DNA of 64,000 bases from Paracyclopina nana (taxonomy: Eukaryota; Arthropoda; Copepoda; Cyclopoida; Cyclopettidae), in contig JAGUCH010000003.1 of the NCBI GenBank assembly GCA_019096065.1, positions 558,001 through 622,000 of the forward strand, in the 5' to 3' direction. The notes under the pieces are model-generated. The model was not told where the DNA came from and did no database searches. It was given only the letters and a program-made list of their open reading frames with translations. The position numbers and the translations under genes are program-made. Positions 45,601-57,299 of this stretch are shown in pieces (the first letter of the stretch is position 1; each line of letters starts with the position of its first letter).

Positions 45601-48600
45601 ATGATCTGGATTCCGAGGCGTCATCGGAGTTTGGTGTACAAGCTCTTAGTTTTAATTCCCGTGGCCTGGATCACCATCGCTTTCCTCCTCTACAACGGGA
45701 GCAATGACCAGCCACAGAATCAGCAACTAGTTCAAATTCCTGGTATCAACAATGATCAACAACCTGCTGTGATCAGCAAAGATGAAGGCAATGCTGGAGG
45801 AGGAGAACAACTCCTTGGAGAAGTCACTCACCAACAGCAGAAACACTTTGAGGACATCAACAAATTGGCAGACAGGTAAAGCTCACGTGCAGTTTGTCCC
45901 ACCTAAATAAGAGCAAATGAGCCATCATTTCTAAGGCCTAAATTCAGGCCACGCGCTGGGTGCCATGCACGCACTGCTCAGCCCTAGCCGCTCTAAGCTC
46001 GACTTGGAGCCCGATCTGTTTTGTTATGCTTAATTGTGGGACAACCTGTAATTCACATACAAAACTATAAGCTCCATTTTTTTGTAGCTTAGTTGACATT
46101 TCACAAGTTTGCCTGCAATTATATCCATAGTAGTAAGCTAATGCATTTTCCTATGCTAATAACATTTCACATAAAATATTGTCTATTATTGTGAGAAAAG
46201 ATTGTTTTTTGGAAAGCAGGTGCAAGTTTAAAGTTCACAAGTGTTAGCCTCTCTAATATTGCCATTTCAAAATTGGAACACAGGTGGAAAAATGACCCTG
46301 AGTGGCACCAAGAGGGCGTGGCACCTCCCCCAAGGGACCCCAACGCCCCTGGAGAAATGGGAAAGGCGGTGAAATTCGATAATCCGGACGAGGGCACCAA
46401 AAAGCTCATTGACGCTGGCTGGCAAAACAATGCGTTTAACCAGTACGCCAGTGATGTCATTTCGCTACACCGAAGTCTTCCGGATCCTCGGGATGAATGG
46501 TACAAACTACAATATAAGTTTTATTATATTATTTGCATTAATTGAGGTTTGTTCAACAGGTGCAAGGCCCCAAGCCGATTTTTGTCAGATTTGCCTTCCA
46601 CCAGCGTCATCATATGCTTTCATAATGAAGCCTGGTCCACTTTGTTGAGGACTGTCCACTCTGTCTTGGACAGATCGCCAACTCATCTTGTGAAGGAAAT
46701 CATCCTGGTGGATGACGCCTCAGATATGGGTGAGTAATGCTGCTTTTCCTTCATACAGATTGTCCCTCCATGTTAAGAGTTGCTTTCAGCCAGATCGAGC
46801 TAATATTTCTAAGGCTATTTGTCAGGCAACGCGCTGCGTCCCATGCACGCACTGTTTAGGCGTAGCCCTGCTCGGCTCGACTCTGATCCCGATCTGTTAT
46901 TTCAAGCTCCATTGACTACAAAAACAGTGGGGCAACCTGTATTTGAAAAACAGCTAGAGAATGCCATGTATTTGATATAAAGGCTTCCATTTTTCCTCCT
47001 ATGAGATTGTGAACGCTGGCCAGGAGCAAATATTTACCAGACCTTTGCTGGACGTGTGTTTTCCTTCAAAATTAGACCTCTCCTGGCAGATCTCATTGGG
47101 CTTTTCCCCCCTGAAAAATAGCCCATAAGTACATTAGCATTTATCTGTGCTACGTTAATTTCCTCTAATTATCATTGGGGCTTTCCAATCCAGAAATGCA
47201 AAAAGCACCGACTTCTAGATCGTGTTTTAAAGAATATTGCTTTCCTTCCAGACCACTTGAAGGACCAGTTGGAGGCCTACATGGCCCAGTACTCTGTGGT
47301 GAAGATCGTTCGTGAACCTCAACGTGTTGGCCTGATCAGAGCTCGCCTTTCAGGCGCTCGACACGCAACTGCGGAGGTCCTGACTTATCTAGACTCGCAT
47401 TGTGAATGCAGCACAGGTACTGCTATAATACAGAACCGAATGGGAAAAAGGCCAGACTTGTGCATTGATGGCCCTAAAGGTCACCTGTCCTATAAACTCG
47501 TATATTCCAATTGATGGCCTCGAGATGTTGCTTTAGCTTTTGAGGGAAATTATAAAGTGAAAGCCCGGTGGAAAAACAGTCGAAAAGCAATTATGTATCT
47601 TTCTTTTTAGGCTGGCTTGAGCCTTTGTTGGACCGCATAGCTCGCAATTCAACGACTGTGGTCTGCCCAGTGATCGATGTAATCGACGATGCCACATTGG
47701 AGTATCACTACAGGTAAGCCACTGTGGTCTGCTGTCTTGTAGTGCTGGCATTGAATAAAGTTATAAAGTTTTAATTTCAAGAAGCCAGCCAACATTGATC
47801 AAACTTGGCCCCTAAAGAAAATTATAATAGACCCTACATAGCACATTTTCAGAGGCTGGCTTGCATTCAAGCAACCATTATGATGCATTTCAAATGGAAT
47901 TGATCATTTATATGCATAAATGGAGATAGTGTATATAGATCTACGCCTATGCGAGCTTCCTTGCATTAACGAAAATCATTTGCTCTACCTTTGATAAATG
48001 TAGTAGATGTATTCAATGTCAAAAATACGTTTCAGAGCGGAACAAAGGCTTTACATTGAGAAGATGGCAATTTAGGGCAGAAGCTCGAACAAAAGCCATT
48101 AAATTGACCTGCGTTGCTAAACTTCAACACCGACCTTTTTGGCTGTATATAGTATAGCATAATAATAATAATGCACTCGCGACATGATAACAATCGTCTG
48201 ATATAGCTGCTTTCTTTGAAAAAGCCCTGGTGCAAAGAGAGTAGTGATTGAACACGAGATTATCTGATCAGCAACGTAATTTCCGTTTTGCAGCAAGGAT
48301 TCGTCTGGAGTGAACGTTGGTGGCTTCGACTGGAATCTCCAGTTTAACTGGCACGCCGTTCCGGAACGAGAACGATCTCGACACAGCCACACTGCCGAGG
48401 CCGTGGCTACACCTACCATGGCTGGCGGCTTGTTCTCTATTGACAGAAAGTTCTTTGAGAAACTGGGCACTTACGACTCTGGCTTTGACATTTGGGGAGG
48501 CGAAAACCTGGAGCTCTCTTTCAAGGTGACATAATGATTCTGAAAGCAATATTGAAGATCGGACTAACATGATGGAGTTTCCTTGCAGACCTGGATGTGT

Positions 48601-49841
48601 GGGGGCACCCTGGAAATTGTTCCCTGCTCACATGTCGGCCACATTTTCCGAAAACGCTCCCCCTACAAATGGAGGTCCGGGGTAAATGTCCTGCGGAGGA
48701 ACTCCATCCGACTCGCGGAGGTTTGGATGGATGACTACAAAAAGTACTATTACGACCGGATTGGCAATGACCTGGGCGACTATGGAGACATTTCCAGTCG
48801 GCTCAAGCTAAGAGAAGACCTCCAGTGCAAATCCTTCAAGTGGTATTTGGACACTGTTTATCCGGAATTGTTCATTCCGGGCGAAGCGTTGGCCTCTGGA
48901 GAGGTAATTACAGCTAAAATTACGGCGTTCTCAAAATGTAAACAAAGCCACGTGGTTCGCGCGTCCGAAGGAAACGGAAGCGTCAACAAAGGAACTTTTG
49001 AAATTGCCATAAACAAAGTAACGAGGCTTATTTTTGAATAGTAAAAGACATTTAAAATTGTTGTGAGACGAGGGAAATCCAATAATTCTTTTTTTCCCCC
49101 ATTATAGCTCCGAAATGCACAAAGCCGTCAATGCATTGACTCTGCCGCCAAGAGCGAGGATCTTCACAAAAAGGTCGGACTTTGGCCTTGCCATAATCAA
49201 GGTGGCAATCAGGTGAGTCAATGTCTGGATCAACGCGCATACACAAGTTGTTAGTCGCGTGTGAGTCTCCCATCCATTTTGTATTTCTCGTATAGCTGTC
49301 TTTGGCCCTCGATAAAGTCCTGAGCATTTTAAGCCAGGAAAACTCAAAGCCTCAAAGTTACTACTATAATGCCAAGTTTTTTGGACAGCAAGTAGGTCTC
49401 TGAATATTGTGGCACTGCGTTTGAAGTGCGCACGTGTAATTATTTGAAATGATGATGGGAGCTGAATAAGTGAATCCACAATAACTACTACATTCACCTT
49501 TTCACAGTACTGGATGCTGTCCAAGACTGGCGAAATTCGACGCGATGAGGCTTGCCTTGACTATGCTGGAACAGATGTGATACTTTACCCATGCCACGGC
49601 TCCAAAGGGAATCAGTACTGGGTGTATGAACACGAGGTGAATTAACAATTCCTATGTGTAGCTAGCTTGCTTTGACCAGCCTTTTCTCCCCCAGAGTGAA
49701 ACACTGAGGCATGGCAGTAGTCGCAAGTGCTTGGCCATCAATCAGAAGAAGGACAGGCTGCTGATGGAGTCCTGCAGTCCGGATGAGCCCAGGCAAAGGT
49801 GGAAATTCAGCTCCTACAATCCGTCCAATGCAATGGTTTGA
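45601..49841 (+). CDS. Polypeptide N-acetylgalactosaminyltransferase (pgant/GALNT)
   Basis: Starts mucin-type O-glycosylation by adding GalNAc to Ser/Thr in the Golgi. Ten exons in phase, 618 residues: 45601-45875, 46284-46499, 46560-46729, 47252-47416, 47611-47713, 48294-48525, 48589-48903, 49108-49212, 49508-49636, 49695-49841. Type II anchor [17 protein letters not shown] (residues ~16-32). The catalytic GT-A region has [20 protein letters not shown], the metal motif DSH in LDSHCEC, and the Gal/GalNAc-T motif [13 protein letters not shown]. The C-terminal ricin-type lectin domain has three repeats with QCID, CLDYAG and CLAIN cores. Closest in pattern to GALNT1/13 or fly Pgant5-type enzymes; the exact paralogue is not settled. 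Poly(A) signal AATAAA near 50403. Confidence 0.94.
45927..46050 (+). repeat. Dispersed repeat (SINE-like), copy 2
   Basis: In the first intron of the GALNT gene. Shares ATTTCTAAGGC, CATGCACGCACTG, CTCGACT, CCCGATCTGTT and a GGGACAACCTGTA end with the copy at 46805-46940. Confidence 0.55.
46805..46941 (+). repeat. Dispersed repeat (SINE-like), copy 3
   Basis: Third intron of the GALNT gene. Same order of shared words as copy 2, with GTGGGGCAACCTGTA at the end. The two copies are in the same orientation about 880 bp apart. Confidence 0.55.
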
Positions 49842-51236
49842 TGAGAACTTTCGTCTGACTAGAATCACGAGAACAGTGTGTGCCATTTGACCTAAACTGC
49901 ATTCATCCTGCTAAATGTCGTCTCACCACCATACCAACAAGCTAATATAAGTAGAGCAAAATTGTGATTTTTCGCACAAACCATAAGGAAAACGTTTGAA
50001 GAGCAACAACCCTAGGCCCTCGTTATGTGATCCCTTCTACTACTAAGACTATTCAAAAGTTTCCTTTTAGCTACTCCTTTGAAAATGTACCATCACCACA
50101 GCAGAGGTTTTTCGTAAATTCCTATTGTGATTTTTTCATGGAAATTGCTTCATGAGTGCGACCCAAGCATATCCTGTATTATGATGAGTGATACAAACTT
50201 ATTCCTGTCACTATTATACTATATATACATAGATTGTAGTCCATGTGATGAAGTGGTTTTTAAACGCGTGAGGAGAAATGACAGACATGATCGTTCTGCA
50301 TTTTGTGCAAGCTAGTCTGATTTTTAAAACGAAGAAAATTGATGTTTTTGTAGTGAATGATTCATCCTTTATTATTATTGTGGAATATTTCCTTTGTTTA
50401 TGAATAAAGCAAAAATGCTTATTGCTACTGCTACCAAAATACGTATCATTTATTTTTTACATCATAAGTTCACGGTTGAAATTGATTTTAGTCGATATCA
50501 TAATTGATACTGTGCCTAAGTCTATTTTAATGACCTTTCTGATATAACTTTCCATATTTCAAGCAAGTGTAGAGACAGCTTTAAATTGTATATGCATGTT
50601 TATTTTTGTCTAAATCTTTATCAAATACACATTTTGATACGCTTACAATAGAAAAAGAAAATACACATCGAGGTTGTGAAGCAATAGAAAAACATTCAAA
50701 AGCGGACAAAGGAGTTATTTTTTGTTTGCATAGCTTTAAATACATACACTGCATATGTTCATCATTCCCCGAGGCAAATTCAACTCAAATTGGGGGCATG
50801 CACATTCAAGCTGGAGAGATGTTTTTTTTACTTTAGGTGTTTTTTTTTTTAGAAAATTCAGTCTTTGATTGGTTCAGCCTCAATTATGTTTTCCTCTTAA
50901 AAAATGTGATAGTAATTATAATTAATAATTGTATTGATCAACCTAAACTGTATATATGTCATGTCATCATTATTATTGATGTATACATGTTGTGGTTACA
51001 AAAAGAACTGTGTTTCACGAGCCTGCCAATAGTTAGTTTCGTTACAAAAACCAAAAAACTTGCTGCTGCTGGGAGAGACGTCTCAACCGAAAAATGTTGC
51101 CCTAAATGTTCTAAGTAATTCATGTAAAGTACGTTGTTGTAGATATAAAAACAGTAGTAGTTATTGTTGACACAGCACTTTGACAATTTCCTGGCTCAAA
51201 AGGGGTTGGAAACGTATGGAACATTTCGCATTCATT
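49842..51236. other. Convergent 3' region of GALNT and ZSWIM8
   Basis: Holds the GALNT 3' UTR with AATAAA near 50403. The rest is A-T rich and should include the ZSWIM8 3' UTR on the minus strand. No coding exon supported. Confidence 0.4.
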
Positions 51237-54200
51237 TTATAGCTGAGGTACGCTTGGATCTTGCTTGCTCATTTCAATTTTCTGCCAGAGCTCTCTCTTG
51301 CAGCACTTTGACCTGTAATAAAATATATAATAAATAGATAATAATAAAATATATGTATGTATACCTTTTGATTGAGATGAGTAGTTGGGAATAAGCCTGC
51401 ATTCCCTCCGGCGTCCAATGGAATGCTCTTCGGGCGTGAAGGAGGATGGAGACAAAGTCCTCGTAGTCACTAGGTGTAAGGTGGTACAGTTTCTGATGGA
51501 TACATTGGTAGTAGGTTTGGTAGCATCTGTTCACAAGCTGGGTCAGATGCGGATTGGCCCTAATTTGCTGCACGATGGCATTATAGGATGGAGACTGGCT
51601 GAGCGCGAGGCCAGGGAAGCTTTGCGTCATGGCGAGATACTTGCCACACTCGAAGGCCAGATCCTGCAGCAAGAATGGGGACATGACCGTGCTCAGAACA
51701 CACGTCAAGAACGTCTGTAGGTACGGCAAGCCTATAATGGAAAAAGCAATATCAGCAGAAGCGCCCAAAGGAACAAGTGTTGACATACCAAGTTTCCTCG
51801 CAATGGTCATCAACCATCGTACATCATCTCCATAGTTGGGATTCCTGGCGAATCGCACTTGTGGCCTTTCTTCGCTTATTCTCCGGCCAAGGCTTTCCAG
51901 CGCCAGCATGCCAACCCTGAAAAATATCAAATGCATCAATTCTGTTGCCACAAAAGTAAGCCAAAAAGAAAAACCTGTAGGCAGACATCAGATAGTGTTG
52001 CGACGGTCCGTGGTGCAAGTTGTGTTGCGCTTGGGGAGATTGGATGGGGTTCTGGATGATTTCCTGGTGGGGAGTCGGGGGCGGTGGGTGCTGCAGATTA
52101 TGCATTGTTTGTGCAGCCGCGACAACTTGAGCATGCTGGAAGGCGGCAGCAGCAGCAGCAGAGTTCACTTGAACGCCCGCGTGATGTTGCAGCGGAGGAG
52201 GAGCTTGCAGCAGAGGAGCAAGTTGGAGTCCTGGAGTGGTGGCGAAATGGTAGAGCTGTTGGCTTGCCATGTTGAAGCGAGCAGCATGGGCAGCAACTGC
52301 GTTGTTTTGTGCAGCTGCAGCGGCCACAGCCACCGAGGCAGTTGTCACCGGCTGCATTGAGGCCGCGACCACCTGCTGCACCGCAGCCGCTTGTGGGGAC
52401 ACATACATGTGGAGAGGAGCTCCTCCGGCCGGATGACCAGTCTGGAATCCTGGAATGAGCCCATAGACAGGGAAAGGGAGCGGAAATTGCCCACTGCTCG
52501 CCGCGGCCATGGCCATGAGGGCCTCGTGGCTGGGCGGCTGGGGCAGCGAGACTGGAGGCGGGGCCGGTGGTGGGGGCGTGGCCATGGCGTTCCTTGCGGG
52601 CAGGTTCTTGTTGTACAGGTCGTACCAATGCTTGGCCACCTCGAACATGACATCTGGATACACGCCTCCGCCTCTGGCTGCTTTCTCCACGGCCTCGCAG
52701 GACTTCTCCAGCATCCAATCGCTCTCTTCCTTGCACTGCTGAATGCCTCGCTGTATTTCGTTCTGGTTCAAGGCAGCGGCATGAGGCAGAACCGACAACG
52801 CCAACTCGGCCGCAGCCCGGATCTGAAAAAGATACCTCCTTTTTTTTAGGCAACATTCTCTGAGCTTGGACAAATGATTACCATGCCGTTGTCTCTGCTT
52901 TTGGAAGCTTTGTCAGCCATGCTGGCAGCCTCTGGAGGAGTGAGGTGACCCTCCCACGTGCCCATGAGGAAGGTGATCGCACTCGCGCCAATCTCCATCG
53001 CCTGCCCGGTGATCCAGGAGACGTGTGAGGAATACGTCCTGCTCAGCCAATTGGGACTGACCCTATTATGCAGGCCTAGGGCATACAGCCCAATTTGAAA
53101 TGCACACATGTGGAGAGCCCTATGAAATAATCCTAGTAATTGATCTTGACATCTTTAAGCACTATTTTTCACCTGTGGGGACCCCTGGGATTTTGGTTGG
53201 CAGTCGGTTGGGTGAAGAGCGATGTTGAGCTCGTGCCTCCAGCTTTGGTCAGCACCTGCTTGGCCAACTCGAACATGAAATGGGCCAAGGCCTCCGAGGG
53301 CTGGTTGGGCACCGAGGGGTAGGCGCGTTTCCCCTTGAACCGATTCACCTTGATGTTGGGCAAAGACGTCCTCACGAGACTGCTCATAAGTTGGGGAGCT
53401 GGCAGAGACACGCCCACAGGATGTTGAACCTGCGAGGAGGAGGCCGCTCCCATAGCAGCGCCGGGATGCTGCATTCCACCGCTGGTGCTTCCAGGCTGCG
53501 TTGAAGCTGCGCCCAAATTGGCCGCCAGCTCGGGCGAGTCCTCGAGCGGGTAGTTCCTGGCATTTTTGGAGCTGGAGCTCGAGTCCATGCTGTCAGCCGA
53601 GGAGTTGCCAGAAGAGCCCGAGTCGGAGCCAGGGCCCATGCCAGCGGCTCGACTGGCGACTGCTCTCGCGTGTCCGTGATGATGGGGGACCTGGTTCTCC
53701 TGTCCGGACTGAGACGGCCCCCTCGGAGGTGACAAGTAAGCTTCCCAGTCAACCCACCGATCATTCAGCGGCTGCTGCTGCTGCTGCTGTTGTTGAGGCT
53801 GAAGCTGCTGGCGCTGTTGCTGCTGCATGGCTTGTTGTTGTTGCTGATGCTGTATGGCTTGTTGTTGCTGGCCATTCAGGTTCAAGCCTCTCAGTGCTGC
53901 GGAAATGCTACGCTGAGGCTGCTGCACGTAGTACGAAGTCTGAATGGGGCATTTGAGGAGCTGATGGATCTCCTTGTCGAGCAGCTTCTCCATGACCTTG
54001 GCTAGCCGCTCCGGGTGGTCTTTGTAGTGCACCAGCAAAGATAAGGCCAGGTCGCCTCGCTGCCTGCGAGTCCCCTCGCAAAGAAGAGGGTGCTCGGCCT
54101 CGGAGACGTTGGCCTTGAGGCCAATGGCAGCCACGCAGGCATCAAAGCCCAACAGCTCGTCGCCCTTGTTCAGCAGGGGACTGCTCGAAGTGACGAGGCT

Positions 54201-56888
54201 GTCGAATATGTAGCTCGCTAGCATCAAGGGCAGCAACGCGTCGCCCCGGATCCTCAGCGTTCCGTCTTGGAGGTAAGTTGCCCTCTCGCGAAGAATCGCC
54301 AACTCTCCTTGGCCGAGGGGGATTTTCTTGAGCAAGCCCACAAGCTCGGACTCTTGGTGGGCCAGCTTGACCTCCATAGGCTTGGTTGATGCGGGAGGCC
54401 TGGCCATCTCAATGCCAAACATGCCCACTTGAAAGGCCAAGCTGTGATGCTCCGGCACCTCGCTCAGGACGGTGCAGAGGAAAGCACAATGCGAGAGGGT
54501 GGTTGAAGCCATGTGGGTCAGCGCATGGCTGGCAGCACTGACCCTCTTCTTCTTGCCCTTGGCACCTGTGGGGTTGACACTCTCGGCAGGTGGTGGCAGT
54601 GATTGGGTGGGCTGTTGTTGCACCAGGGTCAAATTGGGCGGAGACTTGAGCATGTCCTGAGCCAGGGCAATGGCCATCTTGCACGCATGAGAGTGGTACC
54701 CATGAGCATAAATCCCCTCCGCACGCATGAACAACACCTCGAAGGGGTCGTCAATGCTCGTTCGCAAATTCTTGAAGATGTCCGGCTTGTCGGATTTCCC
54801 TCCCTGCGCGTCGTTCTTGCTTGTCGTGTCCTTAGCATCGTAGTAGTAGACTTCGTAGTTTTGCCCACTGGCCCCTTCTTCCCTCAGCTGGGGCTGCTCA
54901 AACTCCTTCCTCTGCTCGGCGGCACCGTGGCCCATGTCCTCGCCCACGCCTTCGTCCGAATTCGTTCCAGACTCGCTGTTTAGAGAGCTCGGCTGATCGT
55001 CCTTCTTGTCTTCTTCTTTGCTGCTGGTGCTGCTGTCTCCGCTCGGTCGACCACTCTCGTTTTTTGAGCTAAGCGGCCTGCCAGGGTACTCGTTGCAGAG
55101 CACTGCACACGAGGACTGCACTTGAGACTGATCCGAGTCGTTCAGCTTGAAGACCGCAAAGGGGGACAAGTAGTGGGAGTTGTGGCCGTATGTGACCCCC
55201 GGGATCGGGTAGTCCTCCCAGTCCAGCATGCAGGCCTCAATGGCCGATTTGAAGCCAGGGAAGAGCTCGAGGTCTGAGGGTTTCCTGCAATTTTTCGAAG
55301 AGCTCGACGAGGAGCTGGACTGGCTGCTGTTGGACTGGATTTTCTCAATGACAGTGTTGTGGTAGTCAATGAGCCTCTGCCTCAGCATGTTGCGCTCGCG
55401 CGGGGAGATGCAAGGATTGAGGGCAGCCAACTTCCACAGGGTGACAATCTCGTCACAGAGCGACGAGCAGGCATTCTGAGATGCCTGAGAGTTGGAGTTC
55501 ACCTGCTTGGTCGACGGGCCTCTCGCAGAATGGAGGACAACCTTGGTGTTGAACCACCACACCATGATTTGTGACGTTTCCAGACACTGCTGAGTGATGA
55601 TCTCCAAGAGGGGAATGGAGTTCCGGTCGTTCCTCCTGAACATTTCTCTCACGATGGACAGCAGGTTCCACATGCCCTCGGGCTCTCTGCCCCTCAAGGG
55701 CCTTAGGTAACTGCACCACTCCGAAGCAGAAGGCGGAGCAGTTGTTGACAGGTAATTGACATCACTGGAATGGCAACAATTTTACTTTCTGCTATGAAGC
55801 CCATAAAATTCAATAATAGCTCACCTGAATACTATAGGGGCTGGTACGCAAAATTTGATGAGGATTTTCTTGATGTTGTCCTTGAGGTTTTTGCCGTCGA
55901 GGTACCATGACGTTTGCTCGTTGGCCGCCCCGCCGAGAGTTGGATCAGGGGCGCCGTCAGCAGAGTTGATGTCAGTTGGCTCATTGCTAAGCAACTCGTC
56001 CAGAATTCTCTGAGCGGTGGGCAAAATTTGCTGCGGCAACTCGGCAATCAAGTACTGAGCAAACTTTTGCAACTGGTTCCGTTCCAACCTCATCAGAGAC
56101 TCGCTCACGGGTGCCCTCAGAGTGACAGAGCACGGCTACAGAAAAAGAGCCATTTCTAAACCGAAACCAGACACACAGAGTTATTGGGAAAAATTACCTG
56201 GTGGATGCGATGCAAGCAAAGAGCAACGACGTGAGCACACCACTCCACTTGTGGATTACAGCTGCACTGGCAGGAAACGATCTTCTTCCTGTCGAACGTC
56301 ACGGATGTGTTTTGCGAGGGCTTGCCCGAGCCCGGCACAACCGTGGCAGACAAATGGAAGCCGATTTGCAAGGGCTCCTTGACTGCCTTGATTTTGAGCA
56401 TATGTTCACCCTTGACAAACTCGTCAGCCGAGCCATTTGCCAAGCATGAATACAACCTGATGTCCTCCTCTTGCTCCGGGAAACTCCAAAAGGCGATTCG
56501 CAATTGCAGTTGCTCTGGAACCGGCTGGGGATACCGCTCCACCAGCTCGAAGGGAATGCTTGCAGCAACTTCCCGAGCGGCCAGCTCAGTAAGAGACAAG
56601 ACACTGCCTTCTATTAAAATTAATTAGTTCCTCCTTCTTGCAAATGCTTAGAAAACTTACCCTCAGCAAGCCTGTAGCTTCCTGAAACACCGCCATTGGC
56701 ATTTCGTCTCCAGCCTCGCCAGTTGTTTACCACCGATTCCGGCTCGCTTATCCAAGAGCAAATAGAGTCCTGTAATCAGTGACCCAGTTAGCAATGTTCC
56801 CAGGTTGCATAATAAAGATGATTTTTTGTACCTCTTCAAATCGATCCGAGTCCTCGAAAGAGAAGTTGTCCTCTTCCCACTCAAACAT
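51237..56888 (-). CDS. ZSWIM8: ZSWIM8 / Dorado, Cullin-RING adaptor with SWIM finger
   Basis: Substrate receptor of a cullin-RING ubiquitin ligase, known for degrading Argonaute during target-directed microRNA decay and for clearing misfolded proteins. Ten exons in phase, 1,711 residues: 56888-56832, 56769-56661, 56607-56198, 56135-55825, 55764-53173, 53119-52882, 52822-51975, 51916-51789, 51731-51365, 51312-51237. The N-terminus FSFEDSDRFEE matches the family start. The SWIM zinc finger is SCQCSCNPQVEWCAHVVALC (about residues 160-180). LRPLRGREPEGMWNLLSIVREMF and NWLSRTYSSHVSWITGQAMEIG are strongly conserved stretches. The central part is disordered and has long Gln runs near 53770-53870. 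The C-terminus ends ...IKRSKCCKRELWQKIEM. No other family fits. Confidence 0.96.
53766..53872 (-). repeat. Poly-glutamine tract in ZSWIM8 (CTG/CAG repeats)
   Basis: CTG and TTG triplets on the + strand give broken runs of Gln, the longest eight residues, interrupted by Met, His, Arg, Leu and Pro. It lies in the disordered central part between family-conserved blocks. Length may be polymorphic. Confidence 0.85.
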
Positions 56889-56994
56889 TTTTCAATCCAA
56901 TGTTTTCTTTTCCCTGTTACTTCTAGCAAAAGGACCCAAATACCATGTAGATCATACTTGTAAGTGTGTGTGTAATACTTCTAGGATGTCACTG

Positions 56995-57292
56995 AAGAGG
57001 AAAATATTAAAAATATGAACCTAAAAATTTCTTTAAACTCAACTTACTCATCATCGTGTGATGTTGGCATTACAATGTTTGAGATCAATAAATCTAGGAA
57101 AAAAACAGGAAATGGAATCAACACAAAGGAGACAAAGAAAAATGAGATGGATGGTACTGCACCCGGCTCATTAATGTCCAATGGCAAAAGCTTCCAAAGC
57201 CTAAAAATTGATAGCTTACCGTTTCGCCATACAAGAGGCTGGGGAGTGTTGAGCGTTGCCAAAATTGCAATTATTGGCAAAATCTATGGAAC
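56995..57292 (-). CDS. Possible small membrane protein exons
   Basis: A minus-strand frame from an acceptor at about 57291 runs through two hydrophobic segments (ILPIIAILATL; SISFFFVSFVLIPFPVFFLDLL) to SHDD and a GTAAGT donor near 57050. A second exon from about 57010 would add about a dozen residues and stop. The start exon is not found. Low support; no family recognised. Confidence 0.25.
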
Positions 57293-57299
57293 AAATTAG

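Noticed and set aside
52098..52856. 252-codon minus ORF
   Set aside because: Out-of-frame shadow of the ZSWIM8 exon 52822-51975, Pro/Ser/Arg-rich without domains.
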